DNA of 64,000 bases from Corallococcus carmarthensis (GCF_003611695.1 NZ_RAWE01000015.1:22448-86447); one strand, 5' to 3'; numbered from the stretch's first letter, positions 8,092 through 17,282 are shown. The notes: a model not told the origin generated them from the sequence alone. Numbers and translations are program-made.

Positions 8092-8910
8092 TCAGCGCCC
8101 GGAGTGCACGCTGACGGTGCGCCCGTTCAGCGGCTGCAGGGGGCGGTTGTTCGGGTTGAGGTGCGGCAGCCGCTCGAACGCGGCGATCTGCGCGTCGGAC
8201 ATCTGGATGGGCTGCTTCATCACGTACCACTGGAGCCCCTGGGTGCACGGGGGCGTGGTGAGTGAACCCGCGTACTGGAAGAACGCCTTGTCGTGCGGCA
8301 GCAGCGCGCTCGCGTTGAGCAGCGCCCCCGCGGGCGCGCTCTCCTCCCCCATGTGCCGAGGCAGGTTCCGGAAGGCCGTGAACAGCGCCGCGTTCACCGC
8401 GCCTTCCTCGATGAGGACCCCGACGACCAGGGCGGGCGTTCCGTTCGCGTCCGTGTGCACCAGGTGCAGTTCCAGCGGGTACTCCACGCCGTCCTTCGTG
8501 TGCTCGCTGGGCGTGTGGAAGTGGAACTGCGCCAGCTTGTACTCGTTGGCGCCCACCCGGACGGTGCTGCCGCTGTCGTAGGTGAACTGCACCGTGTGCC
8601 CCGTGTTGAGCATGCGCACGCGGCTGGTGGCGTAGTGGAAGCTGGGAGCGTCCAGGTGCGGGTGGGCGGCCCCCGCCGTCACCAGCGCGATGGGCGACTG
8701 CGCCACGCCCTGCGCGCAGACCGCGTCGCCCGGCAGCTCGCCCCAGTGCTCCGGGCTCAGGGTCTGGTCGTAGCCCCAGTGCGCCTCATCGCTGCTCGTC
8801 GCGATGGAGGCGCGGGCCCCCTCGTCGGCGAAGGCACTCGGGGCAAGCAACAGGGAGGACAGCAGCGCGCCCCGAAGGGCACGCACGGAGTCGGTGCGGG
8901 AGAGCAACAT
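8092..8910 (-). CDS. Periplasmic alpha-class carbonic anhydrase
   Basis: 272 residues from the ATG ending at 8910; an upstream in-frame start adds 48 implausible residues before the signal. Signal peptide about 1-28 (SAFADE). Catalyses CO2 hydration outside the cytoplasm. The three zinc histidines are visible in QFHFHTPSEH (130 and 132) and ELHLVH (149), with the early WGY/QSPI blocks and the late LTTPPCTQGLQWYV block of the alpha class. Two cysteines (CAQG and PPCTQG) fit the usual disulfide. Length is normal for the family, so it is probably active. Confidence 0.92.
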   Translation of the reverse strand: MLLSRTDSVRALRGALLSSLLLAPSAFADEGARASIATSSDEAHWGYDQTLSPEHWGELPGDAVCAQGVAQSPIALVTAGAAHPHLDAPSFHYATSRVRMLNTGHTVQFTYDSGSTVRVGANEYKLAQFHFHTPSEHTKDGVEYPLELHLVHTDANGTPALVVGVLIEEGAVNAALFTAFRNLPRHMGEESAPAGALLNASALLPHDKAFFQYAGSLTTPPCTQGLQWYVMKQPIQMSDAQIAAFERLPHLNPNNRPLQPLNGRTVSVHSGR

Positions 8911-9243
8911 GGGTGTGGAGTCCTTTGATGCAGGCGTCAAACGCAAGCAGGGCATCCCTGGCATCCATCCAGGGACACCCCGCGGCTCACGCTCGGAGGG
9001 CCTCGGGCAGGGCCGGACGAACGCGGCGTACGTTGTGCCTTGAAAATTCCACAAAGTACAGATTTCTAATTATTTCTAATTAATCGGCTTTGTCACGGAG
9101 AAGCAACAACGCGACGGGCAATGGCAGACACCTCCGCCAGGAGAGCCCTCCACCTCACGCGGACCCATTCGGCGAAGACGGAACCGGCGGCAGGGCGCGC
9201 GTGTCCAACGCGCGACTTTTTCCCGAGCAGGAGCTCACGCCTG
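8911..9243. promoter_or_regulatory. Divergent promoter region with AT-rich direct repeat
   Basis: 333 bp between the leftward carbonic anhydrase and the rightward pilin-like gene. Most is GC-rich, but 9040-9090 is strikingly AT-rich for this genome and contains ATTTCTAATT twice in tandem (9062-9071, 9072-9081). This is the most promoter-like stretch of the gap and may be an UP-type element or protein-binding site. No -35/-10 pair was assigned. Confidence 0.4.
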
Positions 9244-10056
9244 ATGAAGCAGAACCTGAAGCAGTGGCTGGCCGTGGTGTGCATGGGAGTGGCCGGGGTG
9301 TCCGCGACCGCCTGGGCGGACGTGGGGACGCCGGTGGACTGCGGCACGGTGGAGTGCGAGGCCATCCGCGAGATGCGGTCCATCTACTCGGCGGAGTTGG
9401 GGTATTTCGGGGAGTACGATGTCTTCACCCTGACCCTCGCCAGCGCCGGTTTCGCGCCCGCGGCGTGTCCGAACGGCAGCCGCGCCCCCTCACCGGGAGC
9501 GGGCTGGGTGTCCGGGTGCAATTTCTCCTACAAGGTCACGGGCATCACGCCGCATCCGTCGCCGAGCTTCACGGCGGTGGCGCAGGGAGTGGCGGGGACG
9601 GCGTCCGCGGGCATCACGCTCCAGATTGGCACCCACCCCGTCTCCGGCCGCCTCTTCTGGCTGGAGCGCCAGGGGGTGCGCCGCTACGTGGACTCCGCGG
9701 AGTGCCAGTCGCAGCAGTCCTTCACCTGCGAGGCCCAGCTGCGGGAGGCCCGGTTCAACATGGGCTACATCCACGTGGTGGAGCAGTCGTACTTCGCGGA
9801 GAAGGACCAGTACTCCACCAACCTGACGGCGATCGGCTTCGTGCCGGAGGGCTGTCCGAATGGCACCCGCGCGTCCGTGCCGGACGCGTCCTGGGTGGGA
9901 GGCTGCCGGTTCATCTACAAGGTCACGCTGAACGGAACGACCGGCTTCACCGCCACGGCGAAGGCCGTGACGGGTGCCACGGAGGGCACCGTCCTGACCC
10001 TCACGCAGACGGGACAGACCGTCGTCACCCCGTCGTATCCGGCGTCGTGCCAGTAG
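9244..10056 (+). CDS. Exported protein with two pilin-like globular repeats
   Basis: 270 residues from ATG 9244, placed at the start of a clear Sec signal (about 1-26, TAWADVG). The mature part is a tandem duplication of ~115 residues: each half has a helix with an AREAR/AIREM...YxAExxYFxEyD pattern, a GFxPxxCPNGxR block and a GWVSGC/SWVGGC-type block. This is the layout of the globular part of type IV pilin-like proteins, without the prepilin N-terminal helix. It therefore looks like a secreted or periplasmic derivative of a minor pilin. Role unknown. Confidence 0.65.
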   Translation: MKQNLKQWLAVVCMGVAGVSATAWADVGTPVDCGTVECEAIREMRSIYSAELGYFGEYDVFTLTLASAGFAPAACPNGSRAPSPGAGWVSGCNFSYKVTGITPHPSPSFTAVAQGVAGTASAGITLQIGTHPVSGRLFWLERQGVRRYVDSAECQSQQSFTCEAQLREARFNMGYIHVVEQSYFAEKDQYSTNLTAIGFVPEGCPNGTRASVPDASWVGGCRFIYKVTLNGTTGFTATAKAVTGATEGTVLTLTQTGQTVVTPSYPASCQ

Positions 10057-10068
10057 GCTGATGGCTCA

Positions 10069-10096
10069 GGGGCCGTGGTCGGGATGACACGGCCCC
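10069..10096. terminator. Bidirectional hairpin between convergent genes
   Basis: Perfect 9-bp stem (10069-10077 with 10088-10096) in the 48-bp gap between two convergent genes; no T-run. Confidence 0.5.
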
Positions 10097-10104
10097 GCCA
10101 GTCC

Positions 10105-10947
10105 TCAACGGCACCCGGCGGCTTCGCCGATCAGCTCCGTCACGACGTCCGGGTGGCTGATCATCGCGACGTGGGAGCTTGGGATTTCGACGTCCTGGGC
10201 GCCAGCGCGCTTGGCCATGACACGCTGGGCCTCGGGCGGGATGGTGTGGTCGTCGCTGGCGATCAGATACCAGGACGGGAGGTCCTTCCACGCGGGCGGG
10301 CCGGAGGGGTTCGCGAAGATGGCGGCGGCGGCCGGGCGTTGGCTGGCGGCGAGCACCGCCGCGTCCATCTCGGAGAGGTCGCCCGCGAAGAGCTGGCGGA
10401 AGAAGGCCGGGTCGATGTAGCCGTCGGCATCCCCGGTCGCGGCCCCGGGGAAGGGGCGCAGGACGAGGTGGTCGCCGAGCTCGGATTGGCCCCCGCCGAG
10501 CGCGTTGGCGGCCAGGAGGGTCTCTCCCTCGTCGAGCGCGTACGCGGCGACGTACACGAGCGCCTTCACGTTCGGGTTCCCGGTGGCCGCGTTCGTGATG
10601 ACCGCGCCGCCATAGGAGTGGCCGACCAGCACGACGGGGCCGGTGAGGGTGCTCAGGAAGGACCGCAGGTACTCCGCGTCCCCGGCGATGCTGCGCAAGG
10701 GGTTCGCGAACGCGTAGACCGTGTAGCCCTCATGCTGCAGGTGCGCGATCACGCCAGCCCAACCGGATGCATCCGCGAATGCGCCGTGGACGAGGACGAC
10801 CGTGGGCTTGTCACAAGCGTCGGCCGGCTGCTCGTCACTGCCGGCAACGGCGTTGGGTGAAGGCGTGCAAGCCACCAGCAGTGCCCCGAGGGCGCAGAGC
10901 AGGCCCCACCGGCGCAGGTTCCGTTGCGTGAAGCGCTGAGCATCCAT
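10105..10947 (-). CDS. Alpha/beta-hydrolase lipoprotein
   Basis: 280 residues from the ATG ending at 10947. A lipobox (LLVACTP, Cys about 27) precedes a single hydrolase domain: HGAFADASGW oxyanion strand, VGHSYGGAV nucleophile elbow, an acid in IASDDHTIP and a late His in SSHVAMISHP. This is the EstC/pyrethroid-hydrolase-like group common in soil bacteria, here tethered to the envelope. Substrate unknown. Confidence 0.82.
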   Translation of the reverse strand: MDAQRFTQRNLRRWGLLCALGALLVACTPSPNAVAGSDEQPADACDKPTVVLVHGAFADASGWAGVIAHLQHEGYTVYAFANPLRSIAGDAEYLRSFLSTLTGPVVLVGHSYGGAVITNAATGNPNVKALVYVAAYALDEGETLLAANALGGGQSELGDHLVLRPFPGAATGDADGYIDPAFFRQLFAGDLSEMDAAVLAASQRPAAAAIFANPSGPPAWKDLPSWYLIASDDHTIPPEAQRVMAKRAGAQDVEIPSSHVAMISHPDVVTELIGEAAGCR

Positions 10948-11090
10948 GGGCCCCTCCGAGGATTCGAGTCGCCCTGAGGGTGGGCGGCGTCCCTGGACGT
11001 GCCAACGCGGACCGCGGTCCAAGCCCTGGTGGGCCGGCCGCGTGTCCTCGAATGCTCAAGAAAGGCGCGCTGGCGCCCGAGGCCTGGGGC

Positions 11091-11429
11091 CTAGGGCGCG
11101 CTCATGGGTGCCGAGTAGTGCACCGGCGGTGATTCACCTGGGAAGGTGGGGATCCGCTCGAGGAACTGCTCGTCCACGAAGCACCAGGCCCAGTCCTCCC
11201 CGGGCTCGAACGACTTCATGACCGGGTGGGCGCTGGCGTGGAAGTGCTGGGTCGCGTGACGTGACGGCGAGTCGTCGCAGCAGCCCACGTGCCCGCAGGA
11301 CAGGCACATCCGGAGGTGGAGCCAGTCCCCTCCGTCCTTCAGACACTCCACGCATCCGTGGCCGCTGGGATGGACGGGAGCCGTCCGGCGATGCTCGGTC
11401 GCTTCCAGGTGGGAACAGACCTTCTTCAT
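11091..11429 (-). CDS. UBP-type zinc-finger protein
   Basis: 112 residues from the ATG ending at 11429. The whole protein is one ZnF-UBP domain with CSHLEATEH, CVECLKDGGDWLHLRMCLSCGHVGCCD, HATQHFHASAHPV and the end block DWAWCFVDE. In eukaryotes this domain binds the free C-terminus of ubiquitin; bacterial versions have no ubiquitin and their ligand is unknown. It lies 37 bp downstream of the cNMP/thioredoxin-reductase-like gene in the same direction. The two are found together in other bacteria, so a shared redox role is plausible. Confidence 0.85.
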   Translation of the reverse strand: MKKVCSHLEATEHRRTAPVHPSGHGCVECLKDGGDWLHLRMCLSCGHVGCCDDSPSRHATQHFHASAHPVMKSFEPGEDWAWCFVDEQFLERIPTFPGESPPVHYSAPMSAP

Positions 11430-11466
11430 GGCTCGCGCTCCGTGTTGGGCCATCTGTCCGATGGCT

Positions 11467-13212
11467 TCATGGTGTCGAACATGGGGATGCGAGGGGGCCC
11501 GTGGCAACGCGCGTGGGGGCGGAGGCCAGACAGGCATGCAGCTGCGCCACCACGGCCGCGCCCTCGCCTATCGCCGCGCCCACCCGCTTGACGGAGTCCG
11601 AGCGCGCATCGCCGATGGCGAACACGCCAGGCAGGCTCGTCTCGAACGCGAACGGCGCCCGCCCGATGGCCTCCCAGGTCTCCGCATGGAGCGGCGCCTC
11701 GCCGAGCGTCGTGCCCGTGCGCACGAAACCCTTCGCGTCCAGCGCCACACCGCAGCCCTCGAGCCACTCCGTGGCTGGGTCCGCCCCGATGAAGAGGAAG
11801 AGGTGGTGCACGTCGTGCTCCTCCTCCCGCCCGCTGGGCCGGTGCCGCCAGCGCACGCGCCGCAGGCCGCGCTCGTCCGAGCCCGCCAGCTCCACCACCT
11901 CCGTCTCCATCACCTGCTCGATGCGAGGCGACGCGGCCAGGCGCTCGACGAGGTAGCTGGACATGCTCGCGGCGAGCTCCCGGCCGCGCACCAGCACGCG
12001 GACCCGACGCGCGTGGTTCGCGAGGAACACGGCGGCCTGGCCCGCGGAGTTGCCACCGCCGACGAGCACGACCTCCTCGCCGTCGCACATGCGCGCCTCG
12101 ATGGGGCTGGCCCAGTAGAAGACCCCACGGCCCTCGAACCGGGCGAGGTTCGCGAGCGCGGGACGGCGGTAGCGGGCGCCGCTGGCCACCACCACGGTCC
12201 GCGTGCGCACCTTCCGCCCATCGGTCAGCTCCAGCGTGAGCGGCGCGCCAGGGGCCGCGCAGTGCAGGGAGGCAACCTCCGCCGGGATGGCCATCTCCAC
12301 TCCGAACTTCTGCGCCTGCACATAGGCGCGCGCGGTCAGCGCCTGGCCGGTGATGCCCGTGGGGAAACCCAGATAGTTCTCGATGCGCGCGCTCGCGCCC
12401 GCCTGTCCGCCGAAGGCCCGTTGATCCAGGACGAGCACCCGCAGCCCCTCGGAGGCCGCGTACACGGCGGTGGCGAGCCCCGCGGGACCCGCGCCCACCA
12501 CGGCGACATCATATTGCGTCTCGAAGGCCCCCTCCGGGAGCAGGCCGAGCGCTCGGGCCAGGGCGCTCTCCGAGGGGTTCTTCAGGACCGAGCCATCGGG
12601 GCACACCACGAGCGGGAGCTCCTCCGCGCGTGGCGAGTAGCGCTCGAGCAGCGAGACCGCCTCGCCCCCCTGCGCCGGATCCAGCGCGCGGTACGGGTGG
12701 CCATTGCGCGTGAGGAAGCCCTCCAGGCGAACCCTGCCCGCGCCCTCGGAAGGGCCCACCAGGACGGGTCCACCGGCGCCTGTCTCGAGCAGGCCCACGC
12801 GGCGCAGGATGAGGGCGCGCATGATGCGCTCGCCGAGGTCCGCCTCCGCCACGAGCAGCGCACGCAGCCGGTGCGGGGGGATGACCAGCGCCTCCACCTC
12901 CCCCACCGCGTGAGCGTCGACGAGCGAAGGGCGTCCGGAGAGCTGGGCCACCTCACCGAGGAACTGTCCCGGGCCCTCCTCCACGATGAGAATCGAGTTC
13001 CCCAGGCCATCGCGCCGGGAGAGGGCCACGCTGCCCTGGGTGAGCACGAGCATCCCGGGGCTCGGTTGCCCGGCGGCGAAGATGCACGCTCCATCGCCAA
13101 AGCGCCGGACCTCACCGAAGCGCTGCATGCGCTCGAGGTCCCGGGCGTCCAGCACGGGGAACATCTGAGAACGGCGCGACTCGAGGTTCGGAGGCAGGGG
13201 AGCGGGAATCAT
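11467..13212 (-). CDS. cNMP-sensor/thioredoxin-reductase-like flavoprotein
   Basis: 581 residues from the ATG ending at 13212; the ribosome site is weak. Residues ~25-140 form a cyclic-nucleotide-binding-like beta-barrel, followed by a thioredoxin-like linker (about 165-250) and a two-dinucleotide-domain oxidoreductase: FAD motif VVGAGPAGLAT, pyridine-nucleotide motif VGGGNSAGQA and the late GVFAIGDAR. In classical thioredoxin reductases a CxxC sits just before the second nucleotide motif; here that place reads WASPIEARMC, with a single Cys, so the usual disulfide chemistry is not expected. It probably transfers electrons to another acceptor under cNMP-like control. Grouped with the downstream UBP finger. 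Confidence 0.85.
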   Translation of the reverse strand: MIPAPLPPNLESRRSQMFPVLDARDLERMQRFGEVRRFGDGACIFAAGQPSPGMLVLTQGSVALSRRDGLGNSILIVEEGPGQFLGEVAQLSGRPSLVDAHAVGEVEALVIPPHRLRALLVAEADLGERIMRALILRRVGLLETGAGGPVLVGPSEGAGRVRLEGFLTRNGHPYRALDPAQGGEAVSLLERYSPRAEELPLVVCPDGSVLKNPSESALARALGLLPEGAFETQYDVAVVGAGPAGLATAVYAASEGLRVLVLDQRAFGGQAGASARIENYLGFPTGITGQALTARAYVQAQKFGVEMAIPAEVASLHCAAPGAPLTLELTDGRKVRTRTVVVASGARYRRPALANLARFEGRGVFYWASPIEARMCDGEEVVLVGGGNSAGQAAVFLANHARRVRVLVRGRELAASMSSYLVERLAASPRIEQVMETEVVELAGSDERGLRRVRWRHRPSGREEEHDVHHLFLFIGADPATEWLEGCGVALDAKGFVRTGTTLGEAPLHAETWEAIGRAPFAFETSLPGVFAIGDARSDSVKRVGAAIGEGAAVVAQLHACLASAPTRVATGPLASPCSTP

Positions 13213-13306
13213 GACCGTGCCCAATGAATGGGCATGGGACACGCGGACGACATGAACCCGGCCGGGCGTTCCACCGGCCGGCCGCCCGCTCTCCACGACA
13301 CCGCCG

Positions 13307-14134
13307 TCACCGGGGGAGCGACTCCAGGGACTGGATGGCCTCGAAGAGGACCGCGAGGAACTCGGGGTCCGCTTCCTCCGCGTCGAAGCCCTCCCGGTGC
13401 TCCAGGAGCAGCGGCAGCAACGACACGTCCTCCAGCGCCTGGGCCGCCTCCACGTCCAGCGTCGTGACCACGCCCCCCTCCAGCACGCGCCGCAGCGGCT
13501 CGAGGGCGCGCGCGTCCTTGCGCAAGGCCAGCCCCAGGAGCGCCTCCCCGCGAATCTTCGGGTGGGCTTCGGAGAGCCGGTCCACCAGCGCCTCGCGCAG
13601 CTCCGGCGTGTCCACCTCCCGCGCCTGGGAGCCGAGCGTGAACGTGGCCCACTCGCGCACGGTCTCGTCGGGATCGCGGGAGAGCTGGATCAATGCCTGG
13701 AGCGCCTGGGCGTCCCGGTGCTGCGACAGCCCCATGACGACGCCGAAGCGGACGTGGGCGTCCGGGTGGTCCTTCAGGGGAAGGAGCGCGGGCACCGAGC
13801 GGGGATCGCCCAGGTGGCCCAGGGCCGCGGCCATCGCCTCCAGCACGGCGGCGTCCTGCTCCTTCGCGAGCGCCGGCAGGAGGACATCCGTGAAGCGGGC
13901 GACGCGCTCCGGGAGCCGGTGCCGGAACTCCAGTTGTGACAGGACGTTCGCGCCGCGGCCCCGCTCCTTCGGGGAGGAGGACTGGAGCCACGCGGCGGCC
14001 CGCTGGAAGACGTCCTCCCCGCCGCGGTGGTGCAGTTGCCAGATGGCGCGCCACGCGCCCGGGTCTTCCTCATCACCCTGGAGCGTGAGGGCGAACAGCT
14101 CGTCGGTGGAGAGGTCATCGGTGGGGGTCACCAT
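13307..14134 (-). CDS. HEAT-repeat protein
   Basis: 275 residues, starting at the ATG ending at 14134, which overlaps the end of the upstream zinc-ribbon gene by 7 bp. The protein is a run of helical HEAT-like repeats (AALGHLGDPRSVPALLPL, FTLGSQAREVDTPELREAL, GLALRKDARALEPLRRVL) with no signal peptide, so it is probably a cytoplasmic scaffold. The overlap indicates translational coupling and possibly a complex with the zinc-ribbon protein. Confidence 0.8.
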   Translation of the reverse strand: MVTPTDDLSTDELFALTLQGDEEDPGAWRAIWQLHHRGGEDVFQRAAAWLQSSSPKERGRGANVLSQLEFRHRLPERVARFTDVLLPALAKEQDAAVLEAMAAALGHLGDPRSVPALLPLKDHPDAHVRFGVVMGLSQHRDAQALQALIQLSRDPDETVREWATFTLGSQAREVDTPELREALVDRLSEAHPKIRGEALLGLALRKDARALEPLRRVLEGGVVTTLDVEAAQALEDVSLLPLLLEHREGFDAEEADPEFLAVLFEAIQSLESLPR

Positions 14135-16257
14135 TCGGCCACGTATCTCGCCCAGCGCCAGGAGCTGATGGCGTCCGAGAGCAGGTACACCTTCTTCATG
14201 AGCGGGACGTATTCCCCATCCAGGCCCCAGGCCCTCACGATGTCCACCGAGGACATGGCGTCCACGCCTTTCACGAACGCGTTGTTCATCCGCGTCCGCA
14301 GCCGCATGAGGAGGTTTCCCGGTCCCTGGCGATAGACGAGGATTTCCCCGGACTGATAGCGGTCCAGCGGCCCTGTGTTGAACTTCAGGTTCGAGCGCAG
14401 GAAGACCACGTGCTGGACGCTCGCGTCCTTGAGCAGCGCGCAGGCCAGTTGCGCCAGGATGGGATAGAGCTGGCTGTTCGGCATCTCCCCGCCGAACTTG
14501 GTGAAGTCCACCACCAGCAGCATGGGGACGCTGTCGTCCACGCCCAGCGCGCCCAGGTACTGCGTCAGCATTCCGGCGATGACCGAGCCCGGGTTCGGCG
14601 CCTGGAGCCCCGGCTTCAGCAGCTTCGTGTGCAGGCTGTCCGACAGGTTCACCCAGACCTGCGTGCCCGCCACCATCCCCATGGGAACGTCGGGCTCGTT
14701 GAGGAAGCCCCCCATGTAGAACTCGAAGTAGGGAACGAAGGGGTCCAGGGTGTCCGGGCTCGGGGTGACCTCGTGGACCTGGTAGTTCATCTTCAGGAGG
14801 GTCTCGCTCAGGATCTTCCCGGCGCCCATGCCCGTGGGCGCGTAGATGCGGTTGAAGTCCTGGGGAAGCTCGCCCGTGGGAACGTTCTGGAGGACCTCGT
14901 GGAGGGCCGTCTCGTCGGTCCCCACGGAGGGCTTCCAGTGGCTCGCCAGCTCCGGCAGCGACCCCAGCGCGGCCTGGAGCTCCGTCAGGGTCAGGCAGGT
15001 CGCGCCCATGAAGGCCAGCTCCCACAGGGAGGACTCCAACACCCAGATGTAGTCGAAGGCGCTGAGGTCGCCGGACCGGGCCTTCAGGATGTCCAGCTTC
15101 ATTGCCCGCCGGTGGATGCGGCCCTGCACGAAGCGGAAGAAGGCCGCCAGCCCCGCCTGGCCGTCCTGTCCCGCTTTCTTCCCCGCGGCATGGGCCAGCA
15201 CGTTGGCGACCTCCGCCAGTTGCCGGACCCAGGCGAGGGCCAGCGCGTGGCCGCTCTTCTTCGCGACCGCCAGCAGCGCCTCCACGTGGCGGATCCGGAC
15301 GCCGCCATATCCCTTGTAGCCCTTCCGGTGCTCCGACTCCGTCGCCAGCGCCTGCCTCAGCAGCCCCAGCAGGTGGAGGAGGTAGGTTTCATCCAGGGAA
15401 TACGCGCCCAATGACAGACGGGTGCCGTCGTATTCGGGGCCGCCCCCTTCCGCCTTCCACGACGTATAGGACGGCTCGGAGAACCCGAATGAACCCATGT
15501 ATGAGTATTTGATGCGCGAGTCCTGGGAGCCACCTCCTCCGCTGGGAAAGCGAGGGTCGCTGAGCGTGCGCAGCGGCGGGGATTCGTGGCTCTCCGTCAG
15601 GGTCAGCGGGAAGCTCGCCGTGAAGCGGCTCGGGGGGACGTACTTCCCGGAGGGGTCACCCGCCTGGAAGGCGAGCAGGTCCTGATTGCCCGGGAGCGCC
15701 AGGCCCCGGGTCTGGATGATTCCCAGCAGTCCCCGGAGGACGAACGGGAGCGGATCCTCGAAGGGCCGCAGGTACACGTCCGCCGTGCCTCCCCCGTCCT
15801 CCAGGCTCCGGAGCAGGTTGGACACCTTGCGGGCCCGCCCGCCACCCGAGGTCCGGTAACCGAGCATCGCCAGGTTGATGAGGAACTGGCCATGCTCCCC
15901 ACCCAGCTCCTTGGTGAGCGCCTTGAGCAGGTCCTCGACCCGGCCCTTCTTGAGCGCCACCTCTTCCTTCGTCTTCGTGGGCAGGGCCCGGGATTCCCGC
16001 GCGAACTGCTTCCGGTCCGCCTCGAAGCCTTCCGACCCCACCTCCCGGCCCTTGTGGACGATGCACTCGTACGCGGCCCAGAGGATGCTGAACTGCTCCT
16101 GGTCCCCGTCCTTCTGCTTGTCATCGATGGCTGACCGGGGCACCCAGGGATTGCCTTCCACCGAAGGCTTCGGGGCGGCCAGGAGCGGCGCCTTGCAGTC
16201 CACGCATTTCCCGGGGAACGGACTCGAGAACTCCTTGCACTCCGGACAGGTGTACAT
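14128..16257 (-). CDS. Large zinc-ribbon protein of unknown function
   Basis: 709 residues from the ATG ending at 16257. The N-terminus is a CPEC...CVDC zinc ribbon (residues 4-22). The rest has no signal and no transmembrane helix. A helical middle (about 150-430) is followed by a C-terminal alpha/beta part with PTGMGAGKIL, SVPMLLVVDFTKFGG and VQHVVFLRSNLKF. The first of these resembles a nucleotide-binding loop but lacks the usual GKT/S ending, so I do not call an ATPase. Coupled to the downstream HEAT gene and 68 bp from the upstream phosphoesterase gene, same strand. I do not recognise the family. Confidence 0.7.
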   Translation of the reverse strand: MYTCPECKEFSSPFPGKCVDCKAPLLAAPKPSVEGNPWVPRSAIDDKQKDGDQEQFSILWAAYECIVHKGREVGSEGFEADRKQFARESRALPTKTKEEVALKKGRVEDLLKALTKELGGEHGQFLINLAMLGYRTSGGGRARKVSNLLRSLEDGGGTADVYLRPFEDPLPFVLRGLLGIIQTRGLALPGNQDLLAFQAGDPSGKYVPPSRFTASFPLTLTESHESPPLRTLSDPRFPSGGGGSQDSRIKYSYMGSFGFSEPSYTSWKAEGGGPEYDGTRLSLGAYSLDETYLLHLLGLLRQALATESEHRKGYKGYGGVRIRHVEALLAVAKKSGHALALAWVRQLAEVANVLAHAAGKKAGQDGQAGLAAFFRFVQGRIHRRAMKLDILKARSGDLSAFDYIWVLESSLWELAFMGATCLTLTELQAALGSLPELASHWKPSVGTDETALHEVLQNVPTGELPQDFNRIYAPTGMGAGKILSETLLKMNYQVHEVTPSPDTLDPFVPYFEFYMGGFLNEPDVPMGMVAGTQVWVNLSDSLHTKLLKPGLQAPNPGSVIAGMLTQYLGALGVDDSVPMLLVVDFTKFGGEMPNSQLYPILAQLACALLKDASVQHVVFLRSNLKFNTGPLDRYQSGEILVYRQGPGNLLMRLRTRMNNAFVKGVDAMSSVDIVRAWGLDGEYVPLMKKVYLLSDAISSWRWARYVAEW

Positions 16258-16325
16258 GCGCGAACTATAGGAGGTCTGGAGGCCCGCTGTGGAGGGAGGC
16301 GGCGGGGCACGCCTACCCTCTCCCT

Positions 16326-17255
16326 TCAACCACGCAATGGCAGCCCGGCGGAGACCGTCTCCAACCGCAAGCGCCCGTCCTGGAGCTCCACCACGGCGTG
16401 GCCATCCGGTGCATCCGGGAGGTTGACGTGGAAGGTGCCCCGGTACCAGCGGGCCCTGCCCCCTCCCGACGCAGGCACGGGAAGCCGTTCCCTCAGTGCC
16501 TCGGGAAGCGAGGACGCGGCGGCGGCGAGGCGCGCCTCGGCTTCGGCGGGTTCGCGGATCGCGAAGTCATCCCATACACATCCGTAGGGCGACCCCATGT
16601 GCCCTGACACCGTGAGGTCCGCATCCAGGGCCGAGGCGAGCAACGCCACCAGCGGCGCCTTTCCGGGGCTCACGTGCGTCACGAGCACCCGGACCTCTCC
16701 TGGCACCCGGGGCTGAGCCGAGTCCAGCAGCGCGGTGATGTCGCGAGCCGTCGCGTGAATCTTCCCGCGGCCTCCGTCGATGGGGGCGTCTTCCGCGAGC
16801 AGCCCGGGAAGCAGGTTGCCCCCGAGCCCGAAGAAGCGGAGCGGTCCATGCGTCCCCGTTCCCAGCAGCGTCAGGTTGGGGACGTGCTGTCGCCCCGCGA
16901 GGAGCGAGGCGACGACGGCGCCATCCTCGTGATTCCCCCAGATGCCGAACGTGGGCAGCGTGAATCCCCTGCCGGCCCGCAACCATTCCGCGAGGTCCGA
17001 CAGGGGCAACTCCTGGCGGATGAAGGCACGGAGGGCATCGCCCTTCAGCTTCTTGGCCCGCTTCTTCACGTCCGCGGGCAGGTTCGAATGAACCACGCGC
17101 AGGAAGAGCTCGCGGGACTCGACGCGGTCCGCGCTCCCATGGTCATAGAAGCCGAAGTCTCCCGCGTGCAAGACTGCGTCGGCCCGCGCTTCCTTCGCGA
17201 GCCGCTCGACGATGTCCAGGTGGCCGTGGGTGTCGGAGATGAGCAGCAAGCGCAT
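16326..17255 (-). CDS. Metallophosphoesterase
   Basis: 309 residues from the ATG ending at 17255. The calcineurin-like metal motifs are in order: DTHGH (D8, H10), HAGDFGFYDH, WGNHED, THVSPGK and SGHMGSPYG. It therefore should be a two-metal phosphodiesterase or phosphatase; the substrate is open. No signal peptide, so cytoplasmic. First gene of a leftward group continuing into the zinc-ribbon/HEAT pair, and divergent from the TPR gene with only 27 bp between them. Confidence 0.85.
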   Translation of the reverse strand: MRLLLISDTHGHLDIVERLAKEARADAVLHAGDFGFYDHGSADRVESRELFLRVVHSNLPADVKKRAKKLKGDALRAFIRQELPLSDLAEWLRAGRGFTLPTFGIWGNHEDGAVVASLLAGRQHVPNLTLLGTGTHGPLRFFGLGGNLLPGLLAEDAPIDGGRGKIHATARDITALLDSAQPRVPGEVRVLVTHVSPGKAPLVALLASALDADLTVSGHMGSPYGCVWDDFAIREPAEAEARLAAAASSLPEALRERLPVPASGGGRARWYRGTFHVNLPDAPDGHAVVELQDGRLRLETVSAGLPLRG

Positions 17256-17282
17256 GACGTGCGTCCTTTCGAGGAAACCACG

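Noticed and set aside
14128..16257. ATPase call for the zinc-ribbon protein from PTGMGAGK
   Set aside because: The loop lacks the following Thr/Ser and a convincing Walker B partner.
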